Part shown: positions 38,568 to 47,198 of the stretch, one piece after another
Position numbering within the stretch: the stretch's first letter is position 1
Layout of the letters: the number at the start of each line of letters is the position of its first letter
Source: an uncultured Commensalibacter sp.
GTDB lineage: Bacteria; Pseudomonadota; Alphaproteobacteria; Acetobacterales; Acetobacteraceae
Assembly (NCBI GenBank): GCA_946699565.1
Contig: CAMPDW010000006.1
Location: 1-64,000, forward strand
Direction of reading: 5' to 3'
Length of the DNA: 64,000 bases
Notes under the pieces: model-generated
What the model was told of the DNA's origin: nothing
The model's database searches: none
What the model saw: the letters and a program-made list of their open reading frames with translations, nothing else
Position numbers and translations under genes: made by a program

Positions 38568-39509
38568 ATGCAGGACTTGGATAAGTCATCGTTAAATTAT
38601 ATTTTTGTTGATAAGAGTTATTCTCCTTTGAAAATATCTTTTCGTGGATGGATAACAATCATAATTAATACAATTCGTAGCTTAATTGATGGTCCTTATG
38701 TGCTTGTAGCAGCAGGATGTGCATTCTTTTCGACCTTATCTTTGTTTCCTTCGATAAGCAGTTTGATCTCTATTTATGGATTAGTTTTTGATCCACAGAC
38801 TGTGGAGCCGCAGCTTAAATTTTTACAGCATTTTTTTCCACCAATCGTTTATATTTTTTTGCAGAAAATGATTAATTCTATTGTTGATCAAACTTCTTCA
38901 ACGTTAACTATACAATTAGTTATTTCAATTTTATTTGCTCTTTGGTCTGCATCTATTGGAACGAAAGGTTTAATTACGGGTTTGAATGTCGCATACAATA
39001 AGCATGAATCACGTAATTATATTAAATTTCAAATTTTATCTGTTGTTTTAACTTTTTGTGCAATTTTAGGAACGATTCTTACCTTGGCTGTTATTGTGGC
39101 CTTACCTGCTATATTAAAATTTTTACCATTACAGTTTTTGAATATTTTAAGCGACTATTTTCCAGCCTATAACATGGTACGGGTTGCGGGTAACGTTATC
39201 GTTTTTCTTTTTGCCACATGGACGTTTTCTTTATTTTATCGTTTCGGTCCATGTCGTTTCAGTGTTTATTGGCGATGGATTTATCCAGGAGCAATTATTG
39301 CAACATCACTATGGTTGTTTGTTGCTGTTTCATTTTCTTATTATGTTGCTCATTTTGCGAACTTCACTATCACCTATGGCCCCTTAGGAACTGTTGTTGC
39401 AGTTATGATGTGGTTCTTAGTTTCCTGCTACGTCGTTTTAGTTGGGGCTCAGTTTAATTCAAAAATAGAGGAATATATTTTAGATGACAGTCATGATCTA
39501 AAAAAATAA
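38568..39509 (+). CDS. YihY/BrkB-family membrane protein
   Basis: A 313-residue inner-membrane protein with about six helices and the family segments DGPYVLVAAGCAFFSTLSLFPSI and ALWSASIGTKGLITGLNVAYN, and late YGPLGTVVAVMMWFLVSCYVVLVGAQFNSKIE. The family was once called ribonuclease BN, but that activity belongs to another protein; the true role is unknown, possibly membrane stress or transport. AGGA precedes the ATG. It ends five bases from the convergent rlpA end. Confidence 0.85.
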   Translation: MQDLDKSSLNYIFVDKSYSPLKISFRGWITIIINTIRSLIDGPYVLVAAGCAFFSTLSLFPSISSLISIYGLVFDPQTVEPQLKFLQHFFPPIVYIFLQKMINSIVDQTSSTLTIQLVISILFALWSASIGTKGLITGLNVAYNKHESRNYIKFQILSVVLTFCAILGTILTLAVIVALPAILKFLPLQFLNILSDYFPAYNMVRVAGNVIVFLFATWTFSLFYRFGPCRFSVYWRWIYPGAIIATSLWLFVAVSFSYYVAHFANFTITYGPLGTVVAVMMWFLVSCYVVLVGAQFNSKIEEYILDDSHDLKK

Positions 39510-39513
39510 TAAA

Positions 39514-40032
39514 TTATTGGGGTATTTCCGCAACTTCTGTTTCGTTTAGGGGTTTAATAGTGACGTGTGCAGTTCCTTTATTAAGCATTCCGATTTTAAC
39601 GGCTGCTGCTTTTGATAGATCAATAATACGATGTTTTACAAAAGGTCCACGGTCATTAATTGTAACAATGACTGAATGACCTGTTTCTTTAGATTGTACA
39701 AGCACTTTACTACCCAAAGGTAAAGTTGGGTGAGCAGCTGTTAAATTTTGATTGTTTAAATAGGTTCCAAATGATGTTCGACATTTTTGTGTATGTCGTC
39801 CCCTGTACCAGCTAGCAATACCACTTTGGAATTCTGAATTGTTGGAAAGGCTTGTATCATTATCACCATTTATTTTGTTTCGAATATGATATGGTATAGC
39901 TCTTTTTTTCATTTTTTTTATATGATGAGCTATTGTTTTATAATGAGTAGTATGTGCATAAACAAATTGAAGTATTTGAGAGTTGACTCCAATAATAAGA
40001 CATAAAATTAATAGTTTGTTGCAACGCTTCAT
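39514..40032 (-). CDS. RlpA-like septal ring lytic transglycosylase
   Basis: A 172-residue periplasmic protein with a signal peptide ending near FVYAH. The double-psi beta-barrel shows GIASWYRGRHTQKCRTSFGT, LTAAHPTLPLGSKV and VTINDRGPFVKHRIIDLSKAAA, the hallmark of RlpA enzymes that cleave peptidoglycan lacking stem peptides. No lipobox and no C-terminal SPOR domain are visible, so it is the short form. Single gene. Confidence 0.88.
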   Translation of the reverse strand: MKRCNKLLILCLIIGVNSQILQFVYAHTTHYKTIAHHIKKMKKRAIPYHIRNKINGDNDTSLSNNSEFQSGIASWYRGRHTQKCRTSFGTYLNNQNLTAAHPTLPLGSKVLVQSKETGHSVIVTINDRGPFVKHRIIDLSKAAAVKIGMLNKGTAHVTIKPLNETEVAEIPQ

Positions 40033-40381
40033 ATGTTTCTATTTGTTGTAGTACCTAAATTATGATAAAATAAAAAACTACAAACCTTTATATTATATAT
40101 TAGTGAATAAAAAAAGTCTCTATTGTAGAATATATTAATAAAATGTCAAAAAAAAGGATTTTTAAATATTTTATTTAAGATGATATAATTATTGTGTTAA
40201 ATATTTTTTGTATTGTCTCAACGTAATATATTCAATATTTAAATTATTATAATTTTTATATATATATTTGTTATTTGATAACATGTAAAAGTTTAAATGA
40301 ATCAGTAGATTGATTTTGTAAGAGGTTATTTAAAATTTACTAAAATGTTAATTTTAATTTGACTAGGCATGAATAATTAGT
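40033..40381. other. Intergenic region between rlpA and aroQ
   Basis: Extremely AT-rich; no gene, RNA or repeat recognised. It must hold the divergent promoters of rlpA and of the aroQ-accB-accC operon. Confidence 0.35.
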
Positions 40382-40834
40382 ATGGAACTACCTCTGATAA
40401 GTGTTTTAAATGGCCCAAACTTAAATATGTTGGGAATGCGTCAGCCAAATGTGTATGGTTATGCAACTTTGGATGATGTTGAGCAAATTTGTATTCAAAA
40501 TGCTGAACAATTGGAAATTGCAATTGATTTTCGTCAATCGAATGATGAAGGAGAATTAATTTCGTGGATTCAAGAATGTAGAGGAAAAGCAAAAGGAATT
40601 ATTATTAATGCTGGTGCTTATAGTCACACTTCAATAGCAATTTTAGATGCTTTATTAGCAGTTGATTTGCCTGTTATAGAAGTGCATATATCAAATATTT
40701 ATCGCCGAGAATCTTTTCGGCATCATTCTTATATTTCCCATGTGGCAACAGGAGTAATCTGTGGATTAGGTCTGCAAGGTTATGCTTTGGCTTTAGCCGC
40801 GATGGCAAATCTTATTTTAGAAGAGGATAGTTGA
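40382..40834 (+). CDS. aroQ: 3-dehydroquinate dehydratase, type II
   Basis: Third step of the shikimate pathway. The 150-residue protein has the type II pattern VLNGPNLNMLGMRQPNVYG with the active-site Tyr, the DFRQSNDEGELISWI substrate segment, NAGAYSHTSIAI and EVHISNIYRRESFRHHS with the catalytic His. The stop TGA overlaps the accB ATG by one base. The aroQ-accB-accC order is common in proteobacteria. Confidence 0.97.
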   Translation: MELPLISVLNGPNLNMLGMRQPNVYGYATLDDVEQICIQNAEQLEIAIDFRQSNDEGELISWIQECRGKAKGIIINAGAYSHTSIAILDALLAVDLPVIEVHISNIYRRESFRHHSYISHVATGVICGLGLQGYALALAAMANLILEEDS

Positions 40835-41313
40835 TGAGCAAAATGCTCGTAGATGTAGAAGTTATTCGGAAATTAGCTGATATTTTAACAGAAACAGGAT
40901 TAACAGAAATTGAAGTTTCTGAAAAAGATCAGCATGTTCGTGTTGTTAAAAATATTACTATTAATGCAGGTTCTGTAACAACAGCGCCTGTATCTGTAGC
41001 ACCTGTTTCGACCCCTATGTCTGCTTCTGCTGCTGTCAGTAGTAATGAAAATAAACAAGAAGAAGATCTTTCCAAAAATCCTGGTGCTGTTTTAAGTCCA
41101 ATGATTGGTGTAGCCTATCTTACTCCAGAGCCTTCGGCCTCACCGTTCGTTAAAATTGGAGATGAAGTGAAATCAGGTCAGATTATAATGCTGATAGAAG
41201 CCATGAAAACCTTTAATCAAATTCGTGCCCCTAAAGCGGGTAAACTTACCCGTATATTGGTTTCTTCTGGTGAACCAGTCGAATATGGTGAAGTTTTGGC
41301 GGTAATTGAATAA
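40834..41313 (+). CDS. accB: Biotin carboxyl carrier protein of acetyl-CoA carboxylase
   Basis: Carries biotin in the first step of fatty-acid synthesis. After an N-terminal helical part and an Ala/Pro/Val/Ser-rich linker (about 45-75), the C-terminal biotinyl domain contains EAMKTFNQI with the biotin Lys, and the thumb [14 protein letters not shown] use the ATG at 40834, which overlaps the aroQ stop (TGATG), rather than the TTG one codon before. accC follows directly. Confidence 0.96.
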   Translation: MSKMLVDVEVIRKLADILTETGLTEIEVSEKDQHVRVVKNITINAGSVTTAPVSVAPVSTPMSASAAVSSNENKQEEDLSKNPGAVLSPMIGVAYLTPEPSASPFVKIGDEVKSGQIIMLIEAMKTFNQIRAPKAGKLTRILVSSGEPVEYGEVLAVIE

Positions 41314-41314
41314 A

Positions 41315-42664
41315 ATGTTTTCAAAAATTTTAATAGCGAATCGTGGTGAAATCGCTTTACGTATTTTAAGGGCCTGTCGTGAAATGGGCATTAAAACTGT
41401 GGCAGTTCATTCAACCGCGGATACGGATGCGATGCATGTTCGCTTGGCGGATGAAAGTGTATGTATTGGTCCTCCTTCTGTTACAGAAAGTTACCTTAAT
41501 AAAAGAGCTATTTTATCTGCTGCAGCGATTACAGGCGCCGAAGCGATTCATCCAGGTTATGGTTTTTTATCTGAAAATGCAGATTTCGCCGAGTTAGTAG
41601 GAGAACACGGGTTTGTATTTATTGGTCCATCACCTGAGCATATTCGTATGATGGGTGATAAAATTCAAGCAAAAACAACCATGAAAAAGTTTAAAGTTCC
41701 TCTGGTACCCGGATCTGATGGAGCATTAACAGATCTTGCTACAGCGAAAAAAGTGGCTGATAAAATTGGTTACCCTGTTTTGATCAAGGCTGCTGCTGGT
41801 GGCGGTGGACGTGGAATGAAGGTTGCTTCTAATGAAAGTGAACTTGAAGAAGCTTGGCAAGTTGCAAGAGCGGAAGCTAAAATGGCCTTCGGCAACGATG
41901 AAGTTTATATGGAGAAATATCTCGATAAACCTAAGCATATTGAAGTTCAAATTATTGGTGATCAACATGGAAATGTCTTATTTTTAGGTGAAAGAGATTG
42001 TTCTTTACAAAGACGCCATCAAAAGGTTTTAGAAGAAGCGCTGCCAACCTGTTTAACTGAGAAAGAACGTAATTCAATTGGTGAAATAGCTTCACGAGCT
42101 ATGAAACAGTTAGGTTATAAAAATGCCGGAACATTGGAATTTCTATACCAAGATGGGCATTTTTGTTTTATTGAAATGAATACACGTTTACAAGTTGAAC
42201 ATCCAGTTACTGAACTGGTCACGGATGTTGATCTTGTTGCAGAGCAAATCCGTGTTGCCTCAGGTGAACGATTAAATTTTAAGCAAAAGGATATTCATTT
42301 TAAGGGACATGCAATTGAATGTCGTATAAATGCCGAAGACCCTGAAAATTTCCTTCCCAATCCTGGGAAAATTGAAGTTTTTCATTCTCCAGGTGGCTTA
42401 GGTGTCCGTTTGGACAGCGCATTATATGTTGGTTATACTATTCCACCTTATTATGATAGCTTGATTGCTAAATTAATAACTTATGGGCATGATCGGGAAA
42501 CAGCAATTGTACGTATGCAAAGAGCATTGGAAGAAATGGTGATTACTGGCGTAAAAACAACTATTCCCCTACACCAAAAAATACTTGCGGATCCTGAGTT
42601 TAGGAAAGGTGATTATACAATTCATTGGTTAGAGAATTTTATTGAAAAAAATAAAAGCATATAA
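41315..42664 (+). CDS. accC: Biotin carboxylase subunit of acetyl-CoA carboxylase
   Basis: ATP-grasp enzyme that carboxylates the biotin of AccB. The start [23 protein letters not shown] is the usual one, so I take ATG 41315 over an in-frame TTG at 41306. Other motifs: [25 protein letters not shown] (ATP loop), EVQIIGD and [14 protein letters not shown]. It ends nine bases before convergent apt. accA and accD are not in the window. Confidence 0.97.
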   Translation: MFSKILIANRGEIALRILRACREMGIKTVAVHSTADTDAMHVRLADESVCIGPPSVTESYLNKRAILSAAAITGAEAIHPGYGFLSENADFAELVGEHGFVFIGPSPEHIRMMGDKIQAKTTMKKFKVPLVPGSDGALTDLATAKKVADKIGYPVLIKAAAGGGGRGMKVASNESELEEAWQVARAEAKMAFGNDEVYMEKYLDKPKHIEVQIIGDQHGNVLFLGERDCSLQRRHQKVLEEALPTCLTEKERNSIGEIASRAMKQLGYKNAGTLEFLYQDGHFCFIEMNTRLQVEHPVTELVTDVDLVAEQIRVASGERLNFKQKDIHFKGHAIECRINAEDPENFLPNPGKIEVFHSPGGLGVRLDSALYVGYTIPPYYDSLIAKLITYGHDRETAIVRMQRALEEMVITGVKTTIPLHQKILADPEFRKGDYTIHWLENFIEKNKSI

Positions 42665-42673
42665 TTCTTTTTA

Positions 42674-43234
42674 CTATTTTTCATAAGTGATTGCTGAAAA
42701 TAAAGGGACGTCAATTTTTTCATGTCCCTTTAAATTTTTCAATTCAATTAAAGCTGCTGCTCCAATAACATTAGCACCTATTTTACGTAAAAGTTTTATT
42801 GAAGCTTGTAATGTGCCACCAGTAGCTAATAAATCATCAATAACAACAACGCGTTGACCAGGTATAACCGCATCTTCTTGGATATGAATGCAATTTTGAC
42901 CATATTCTAAATTATATTGAATGGAAATTGTTTTTCCAGGCAATTTACCGGGTTTACGAATCATAACCATTCCACATCCTAAAGCGGTTGCAAGGGGTGA
43001 AGCACTTACAAATCCTCTAGATTCAATTCCTGCAATCAAATCAGGTTGCCATGCCGCAATACCATGTGCCATGCGTGCAGATGCTATTTGCCAAGCATCT
43101 GCATTACGTAAAAGAGTTGAAATATCGTAAAATAGAATACCTTTATAGGGATAATCTTTAATAGTACGAATATATTTTTTTAAATCTATAGCCGCTGGAG
43201 GATTAAATTTTTTTTGATCAGATGCAGTATTCAT
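42674..43234 (-). CDS. apt: Adenine phosphoribosyltransferase
   Basis: Purine salvage enzyme that makes AMP from adenine and PRPP. The 186-residue protein shows [33 protein letters not shown] and the PRPP loop [25 protein letters not shown], the flexible loop, is also present. It converges on accC and shares no operon with its upstream SDR neighbour, 85 bases away on the same strand. Confidence 0.95.
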   Translation of the reverse strand: MNTASDQKKFNPPAAIDLKKYIRTIKDYPYKGILFYDISTLLRNADAWQIASARMAHGIAAWQPDLIAGIESRGFVSASPLATALGCGMVMIRKPGKLPGKTISIQYNLEYGQNCIHIQEDAVIPGQRVVVIDDLLATGGTLQASIKLLRKIGANVIGAAALIELKNLKGHEKIDVPLFSAITYEK

Positions 43235-43318
43235 TTTTAATAATCATTGCTTAATTTGATATAAAACCATTCAGTGTTTTAAAAGGTAAAAATATGTTAC
43301 GCAACAGATTTATGAATA

Positions 43319-44149
43319 TTAAGAATGAGAAGGGTTTTTTTCATGCCATATTTTTTTTCTTTTTTTACAAATTTTTTCTATAAAAGGCATAAGGTGCAAG
43401 ATAAAAGAGGGTTTAAGCATGATTAATTTAGTTTGTAGACCTGACCATTTTGGAATGAAATATTCTAGTTTTTTTTCTTTTAATGCTTTTATGACAGTTT
43501 TACATACAGTTTTAGGCGTAAGTGGTGGCGAGCTAAAATTAAGCAAAGAACCACCATTTTGCATTTCTTTATGTAACATAGGCGTATTAATGGCACCTGG
43601 ATAGATTGAAGAAACATAGATTTTTTTGGGACGCAATTCCATGGCTAAAGATAAAGCAAATCCACGCAATCCATATTTACTGGCAGAATAAAGAGTACTG
43701 TTTTTTAAAGGGAATATACCTCCAAGAGAATTCATGAAAATAATTGAACTTTTTTTACGCATAAGGGGTAATAAACCTTTTGTTAAGAAAATAGCCCCAT
43801 TGAGATTTACTTGAATCTGTTTAAGAATCATCTGATCACTTAAACTTTCAAATGAACCAGGATAAATATTCCCAGCGCAATGAATTAAAGCATCAATATG
43901 TTTAAAATTTGTTTTAATTTCTTCGCATAAATATTGTATTTCATTAAGATGAGAAATATCGCAAATACATGCAACGACTTTGTTACCATAATTAAGGGAA
44001 ATTTGTTCTAATTGAGCAAGATTTCTTGCAATCATAATAATTTTGTAATGTTCCTTTAAAAGATGTGAAACAAGGGTTTTACCTACGCCACCTGTTGCAC
44101 CCGTGAGAACAGCGATTTTATAGGATTGCTTAAAAATATTTATATTCAT
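43319..44149 (-). CDS. Short-chain dehydrogenase/reductase
   Basis: A 276-residue classical SDR. The cofactor motif is TGATGGVGKTL near residue 17, DALIHCAGNIYPG follows, and the active site is Ser with YSASKYGLRG (YxxxK). The IYPGAINTPML segment is in the usual place. A C-terminal extension past residue 240 is basic and ends KKRKKIWHEK, perhaps for membrane contact. The substrate is unknown. Confidence 0.85.
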   Translation of the reverse strand: MNINIFKQSYKIAVLTGATGGVGKTLVSHLLKEHYKIIMIARNLAQLEQISLNYGNKVVACICDISHLNEIQYLCEEIKTNFKHIDALIHCAGNIYPGSFESLSDQMILKQIQVNLNGAIFLTKGLLPLMRKKSSIIFMNSLGGIFPLKNSTLYSASKYGLRGFALSLAMELRPKKIYVSSIYPGAINTPMLHKEMQNGGSLLNFSSPPLTPKTVCKTVIKALKEKKLEYFIPKWSGLQTKLIMLKPSFILHLMPFIEKICKKRKKIWHEKNPSHS

Positions 44150-44327
44150 TAGAAGAATCTCAGAACTTAAGAAATAATTATATAAATTATAGAATGTTAA
44201 TTAATGAGTATAACATATTATTTAAAAATATAAGATATTTTGGTTTTATAAGGAATATTAAATTAATTTTTTTTATTATTTCAAGGTAATTTTTGAAAAA
44301 TTAAAGAAGGGATCTAAGTAGAATTAA

Positions 44328-45047
44328 ATGGAAAAGATTGTTATTTTGACAGGTTCTGGAATCAGTCAGGAATCCGGTTTAGATACTTTTCGTGATGTTA
44401 ATGGTATTTGGGCTAGATATAACATAGAAGAGGTATGTACGTTAGAAGGTTTTTATAAAAATCCTAAAAAACTTCATGAATTTTATAATAAATTGCGTTC
44501 TGATTTACCTAAATTTTCACCCAATGCAGCCCATTATGCTTTGGCAAATCTAGAACAGGCAATTTTTAAAAAAGAAATCAATGCCGAGCTTGTTGTAATC
44601 ACACAAAATATTGATGATTTACACGAGCGTGCTGGAATGCATTCCCTTTATCACATGCATGGTGAGTTATATAAGGTGTGGTGTATGTTTTGTAATAAAC
44701 ATATGAAATGGCATAAACCTTGTTATCCTGAAACAGCTTGTCCTTATTGTAGTGAAACTTCATTACGACCAGATATTGTTTTGTTTGGAGAATTACCTTA
44801 TTATATGGATAGAATAGAACAGCGTTTAGGGAATTGCACTTTATTTGTGTCAATTGGAACTTCAGGTGTTGTTTACCCAGCAGCTGGATTTGTTAAGAGT
44901 GTGATGGGACGAGCCAGAACAATAGAGCTGAATTTGGAGTGTTCAATGGGAAGTTCTAATTTTGATGAATCTAGGCAAGGTCAAGCAACGGAATTAGTTT
45001 CTGAATTTGTTCATGATTTATTGATATCTTGTAAAAATAAGGGGTAA
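44328..45047 (+). CDS. cobB: Sirtuin-type NAD-dependent protein deacylase
   Basis: Removes acyl groups from lysines using NAD. The 239-residue protein has ILTGSGISQESGLDTFRD, TQNIDDLHERAG, the catalytic His in YHMHGEL and a zinc site with paired cysteines (CMFCNKH and CPYCSET). SLRPDIVLFGELPY is the family C-terminal marker. In the class III group an Ala-Tyr-x-x-Arg signature after the NAD motif marks desuccinylase activity; I do not see a clear one. The UDG-like gene starts two bases after its stop. Confidence 0.92.
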   Translation: MEKIVILTGSGISQESGLDTFRDVNGIWARYNIEEVCTLEGFYKNPKKLHEFYNKLRSDLPKFSPNAAHYALANLEQAIFKKEINAELVVITQNIDDLHERAGMHSLYHMHGELYKVWCMFCNKHMKWHKPCYPETACPYCSETSLRPDIVLFGELPYYMDRIEQRLGNCTLFVSIGTSGVVYPAAGFVKSVMGRARTIELNLECSMGSSNFDESRQGQATELVSEFVHDLLISCKNKG

Positions 45048-45049
45048 AA

Positions 45050-45634
45050 ATGACTGATAATTTACAAATTCTTTTAAAAGAAATTCGAAATTGTCATCTA
45101 TGTAAAAATTTACCTTTGGGCCCTAAACCCGTTTTACAGGTTAGTTCTCCAAAAGTAACTTTATTAATAACAGGACAAGCCCCCGGTACAAAAGCTCACG
45201 AAACAGGTATAACATTTAATGATCCATCAGGGGATCGTTTGCGTGAATGGTTAGGAATTGATCGTAAACTATTTTATGATGACACATTAATAGCGATAAT
45301 TCCAATGGGTTTTTGTTATCCAGGACGTGATGCAAAGAGAGGTGATTTACCCCCTCGTAAAGAATGTGCTCCACAATGGCGTGATAAACTTTTAAAACTA
45401 TTACCAAATGTTCAACTTACGTTATTAGTTGGTTCTTATGCTCAAAACTATGTTCTAGGAAAAGGTAAACTATCCGATCGCGTGAAAAATTTTAAAGATT
45501 ATCTTCCACAATTTTTACCTCTTCCTCATCCATCATGGCGCACCAGAATTTGGGCAAAAAAAAACCCTTTTTTTGATTCAGAAGTATTACCTGAACTTAA
45601 AGAAAGGATTCACAAGATTTTAAAATTTAAATAG
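45050..45634 (+). CDS. Uracil-DNA glycosylase family protein
   Basis: A 194-residue member of the UDG superfamily. The N-terminal NCHLCKNLPLGPKP resembles the cluster-binding start of family 4/5 enzymes but keeps only two closely spaced cysteines. The active-site segment is ITGQAPGTKAHETGITFNDPSGDRLREWLGI and the C-terminal motif is LPHPSWRTR. The role may be base-excision repair, not tested. Two bases separate it from the sirtuin gene, so the pair is one operon. Confidence 0.8.
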   Translation: MTDNLQILLKEIRNCHLCKNLPLGPKPVLQVSSPKVTLLITGQAPGTKAHETGITFNDPSGDRLREWLGIDRKLFYDDTLIAIIPMGFCYPGRDAKRGDLPPRKECAPQWRDKLLKLLPNVQLTLLVGSYAQNYVLGKGKLSDRVKNFKDYLPQFLPLPHPSWRTRIWAKKNPFFDSEVLPELKERIHKILKFK

Positions 45635-45664
45635 AATTTGATGAGTTGAAAATATAATTTTTAA

Positions 45665-47116
45665 TTATAACCAGCTAATAATTTTACCATCAGGTTGACG
45701 TTGTATTTCTCTTTTTTCTTCAAATGTTAAAAGATTAAATGCAAGGATAAAATCTTCATAGGAAAGCGTTTCTTTATTTTTGTATAGATAATGATAAAAA
45801 CTATATAAATCTTGGATAGAGCTTGGGGAATTTATAAAATTCATCTTAATGGTTTCAGGGACAATTTTTATAAATTCCCATTCTTTTTTTTCATCTCTAT
45901 CCGCTTGTATTAAGCTGATCTCATTGCCATCTTGAGGAAAACTCAAGTATTTTTTTGAATAAGGTGATTTTAAACTAAAATAATTTGTATCTTTAACGGG
46001 CTCTAAGATTAATTGATAAGTGGAAATAAATTTTTCGATTCCCCTTATATTAAAGGGAACATTTGAAATTGTGTTATTGTTATATTGAAAAAGATAAATA
46101 ATTGATGGGTTATCTTTATAACGTACACCATATATTTTTTTTAGTTTTTGATGATTAGCAGCGTGATATAAAAAACCCTCCTCTTTTTCCAGCCCAATTT
46201 TATTATGTTGAATTGTTTGCAGAGAGAAAATGATATTTTGATCGTTTGGAGTGGTTGATTGAGGAATATGTTTTGTGATATTAAATAAATAATGAGAAAC
46301 GCATTCTTTTTTTATTGATAATAAAATTTCATTAGCTTTATTAATGAAATCTTGACGTTCTGATTGGTATATTTCATTTCTTTCAAAGTGATTCCATCGA
46401 AAAGTTGAATCTGGTATATCTTCATTTAATCGATTTCTAACTCTTTCAAGAAAATCTTCCATTGAACGGTTAATATAATGGTTAATCCATGCAGCTTCCC
46501 ATATTACGTTTTCAGTCTTTTCTTTTTTTTCAGAAATATCATTTACATTTGCATCTGCATATTTATCAGGGGTTACATTAAAATGATGTGGATTTATATA
46601 TCCATTATATGTTTTTGGTCTTATAAAACATTTTGTAAGCGAGGTATCATCCAAATCTTTATTACAATGCCAATTATAGGCTTCATAGGTTGGTATTTTC
46701 GTTTTTAATGCTCGGTAAGAACTTCCATAAATTTTCCAGTTTAAGGAAACACCATTATAATCGGAAAATTTTTCAAAATAATCTTGAAGCGTTTGATCTA
46801 TTTCTAATGAAACAAATTCGTCAGCATCTAGAAAACCAATCCAGTCATAGTCTTGATCTGCAGCTTTTTGGCAACCTGATTGGAATGCTTGAGCTTGTCT
46901 CCAATAAAAGGAAGGTATATTTTGGGTATCGGAAAGTTCAACATCAATATCATAAATATTTGATACAGCTTTCAATATTTCGTAAGTTCCATCGGTAGAA
47001 TGGTCGTCATGAATAAAAAATTTATTGATGCCTAAGGCAATATGCCATGCTAGCCAGGATAAAATATTTTGATTTTCATTTTTAACAAATAAAGCAAGAG
47101 CGATTTTCATAGTCAT
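45665..47116 (-). CDS. Glycosyltransferase family 2-like protein with extra C-terminal domain
   Basis: A 483-residue protein. The first 300 residues are a GT-A glycosyltransferase: it opens IALALFVKNENQNILSWLAWH, has HDDHSTDGTYEIL, and the metal-binding DXD in FLDADEF (Asp97-Ala-Asp99). The NHYINRSMEDFLERVRN segment (about 215-235) is typical for this group. The C-terminal 180 residues are unlike a usual GT. YFSLKSPYSKKYLSF and EWEFIKI around 378-418 suggest a beta-trefoil or fascin-like unit, and a helical tail follows. Cytoplasmic, no signal peptide. The sugar and acceptor are unknown. Confidence 0.75.
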   Translation of the reverse strand: MTMKIALALFVKNENQNILSWLAWHIALGINKFFIHDDHSTDGTYEILKAVSNIYDIDVELSDTQNIPSFYWRQAQAFQSGCQKAADQDYDWIGFLDADEFVSLEIDQTLQDYFEKFSDYNGVSLNWKIYGSSYRALKTKIPTYEAYNWHCNKDLDDTSLTKCFIRPKTYNGYINPHHFNVTPDKYADANVNDISEKKEKTENVIWEAAWINHYINRSMEDFLERVRNRLNEDIPDSTFRWNHFERNEIYQSERQDFINKANEILLSIKKECVSHYLFNITKHIPQSTTPNDQNIIFSLQTIQHNKIGLEKEEGFLYHAANHQKLKKIYGVRYKDNPSIIYLFQYNNNTISNVPFNIRGIEKFISTYQLILEPVKDTNYFSLKSPYSKKYLSFPQDGNEISLIQADRDEKKEWEFIKIVPETIKMNFINSPSSIQDLYSFYHYLYKNKETLSYEDFILAFNLLTFEEKREIQRQPDGKIISWL

Positions 47117-47198
47117 AGGCTTTTAAAATGATTTTAATAATTAATTACTTCATGGAATATTAATTTAAAAAAAGCGTTTTGTAAAAAATTATATTTTA

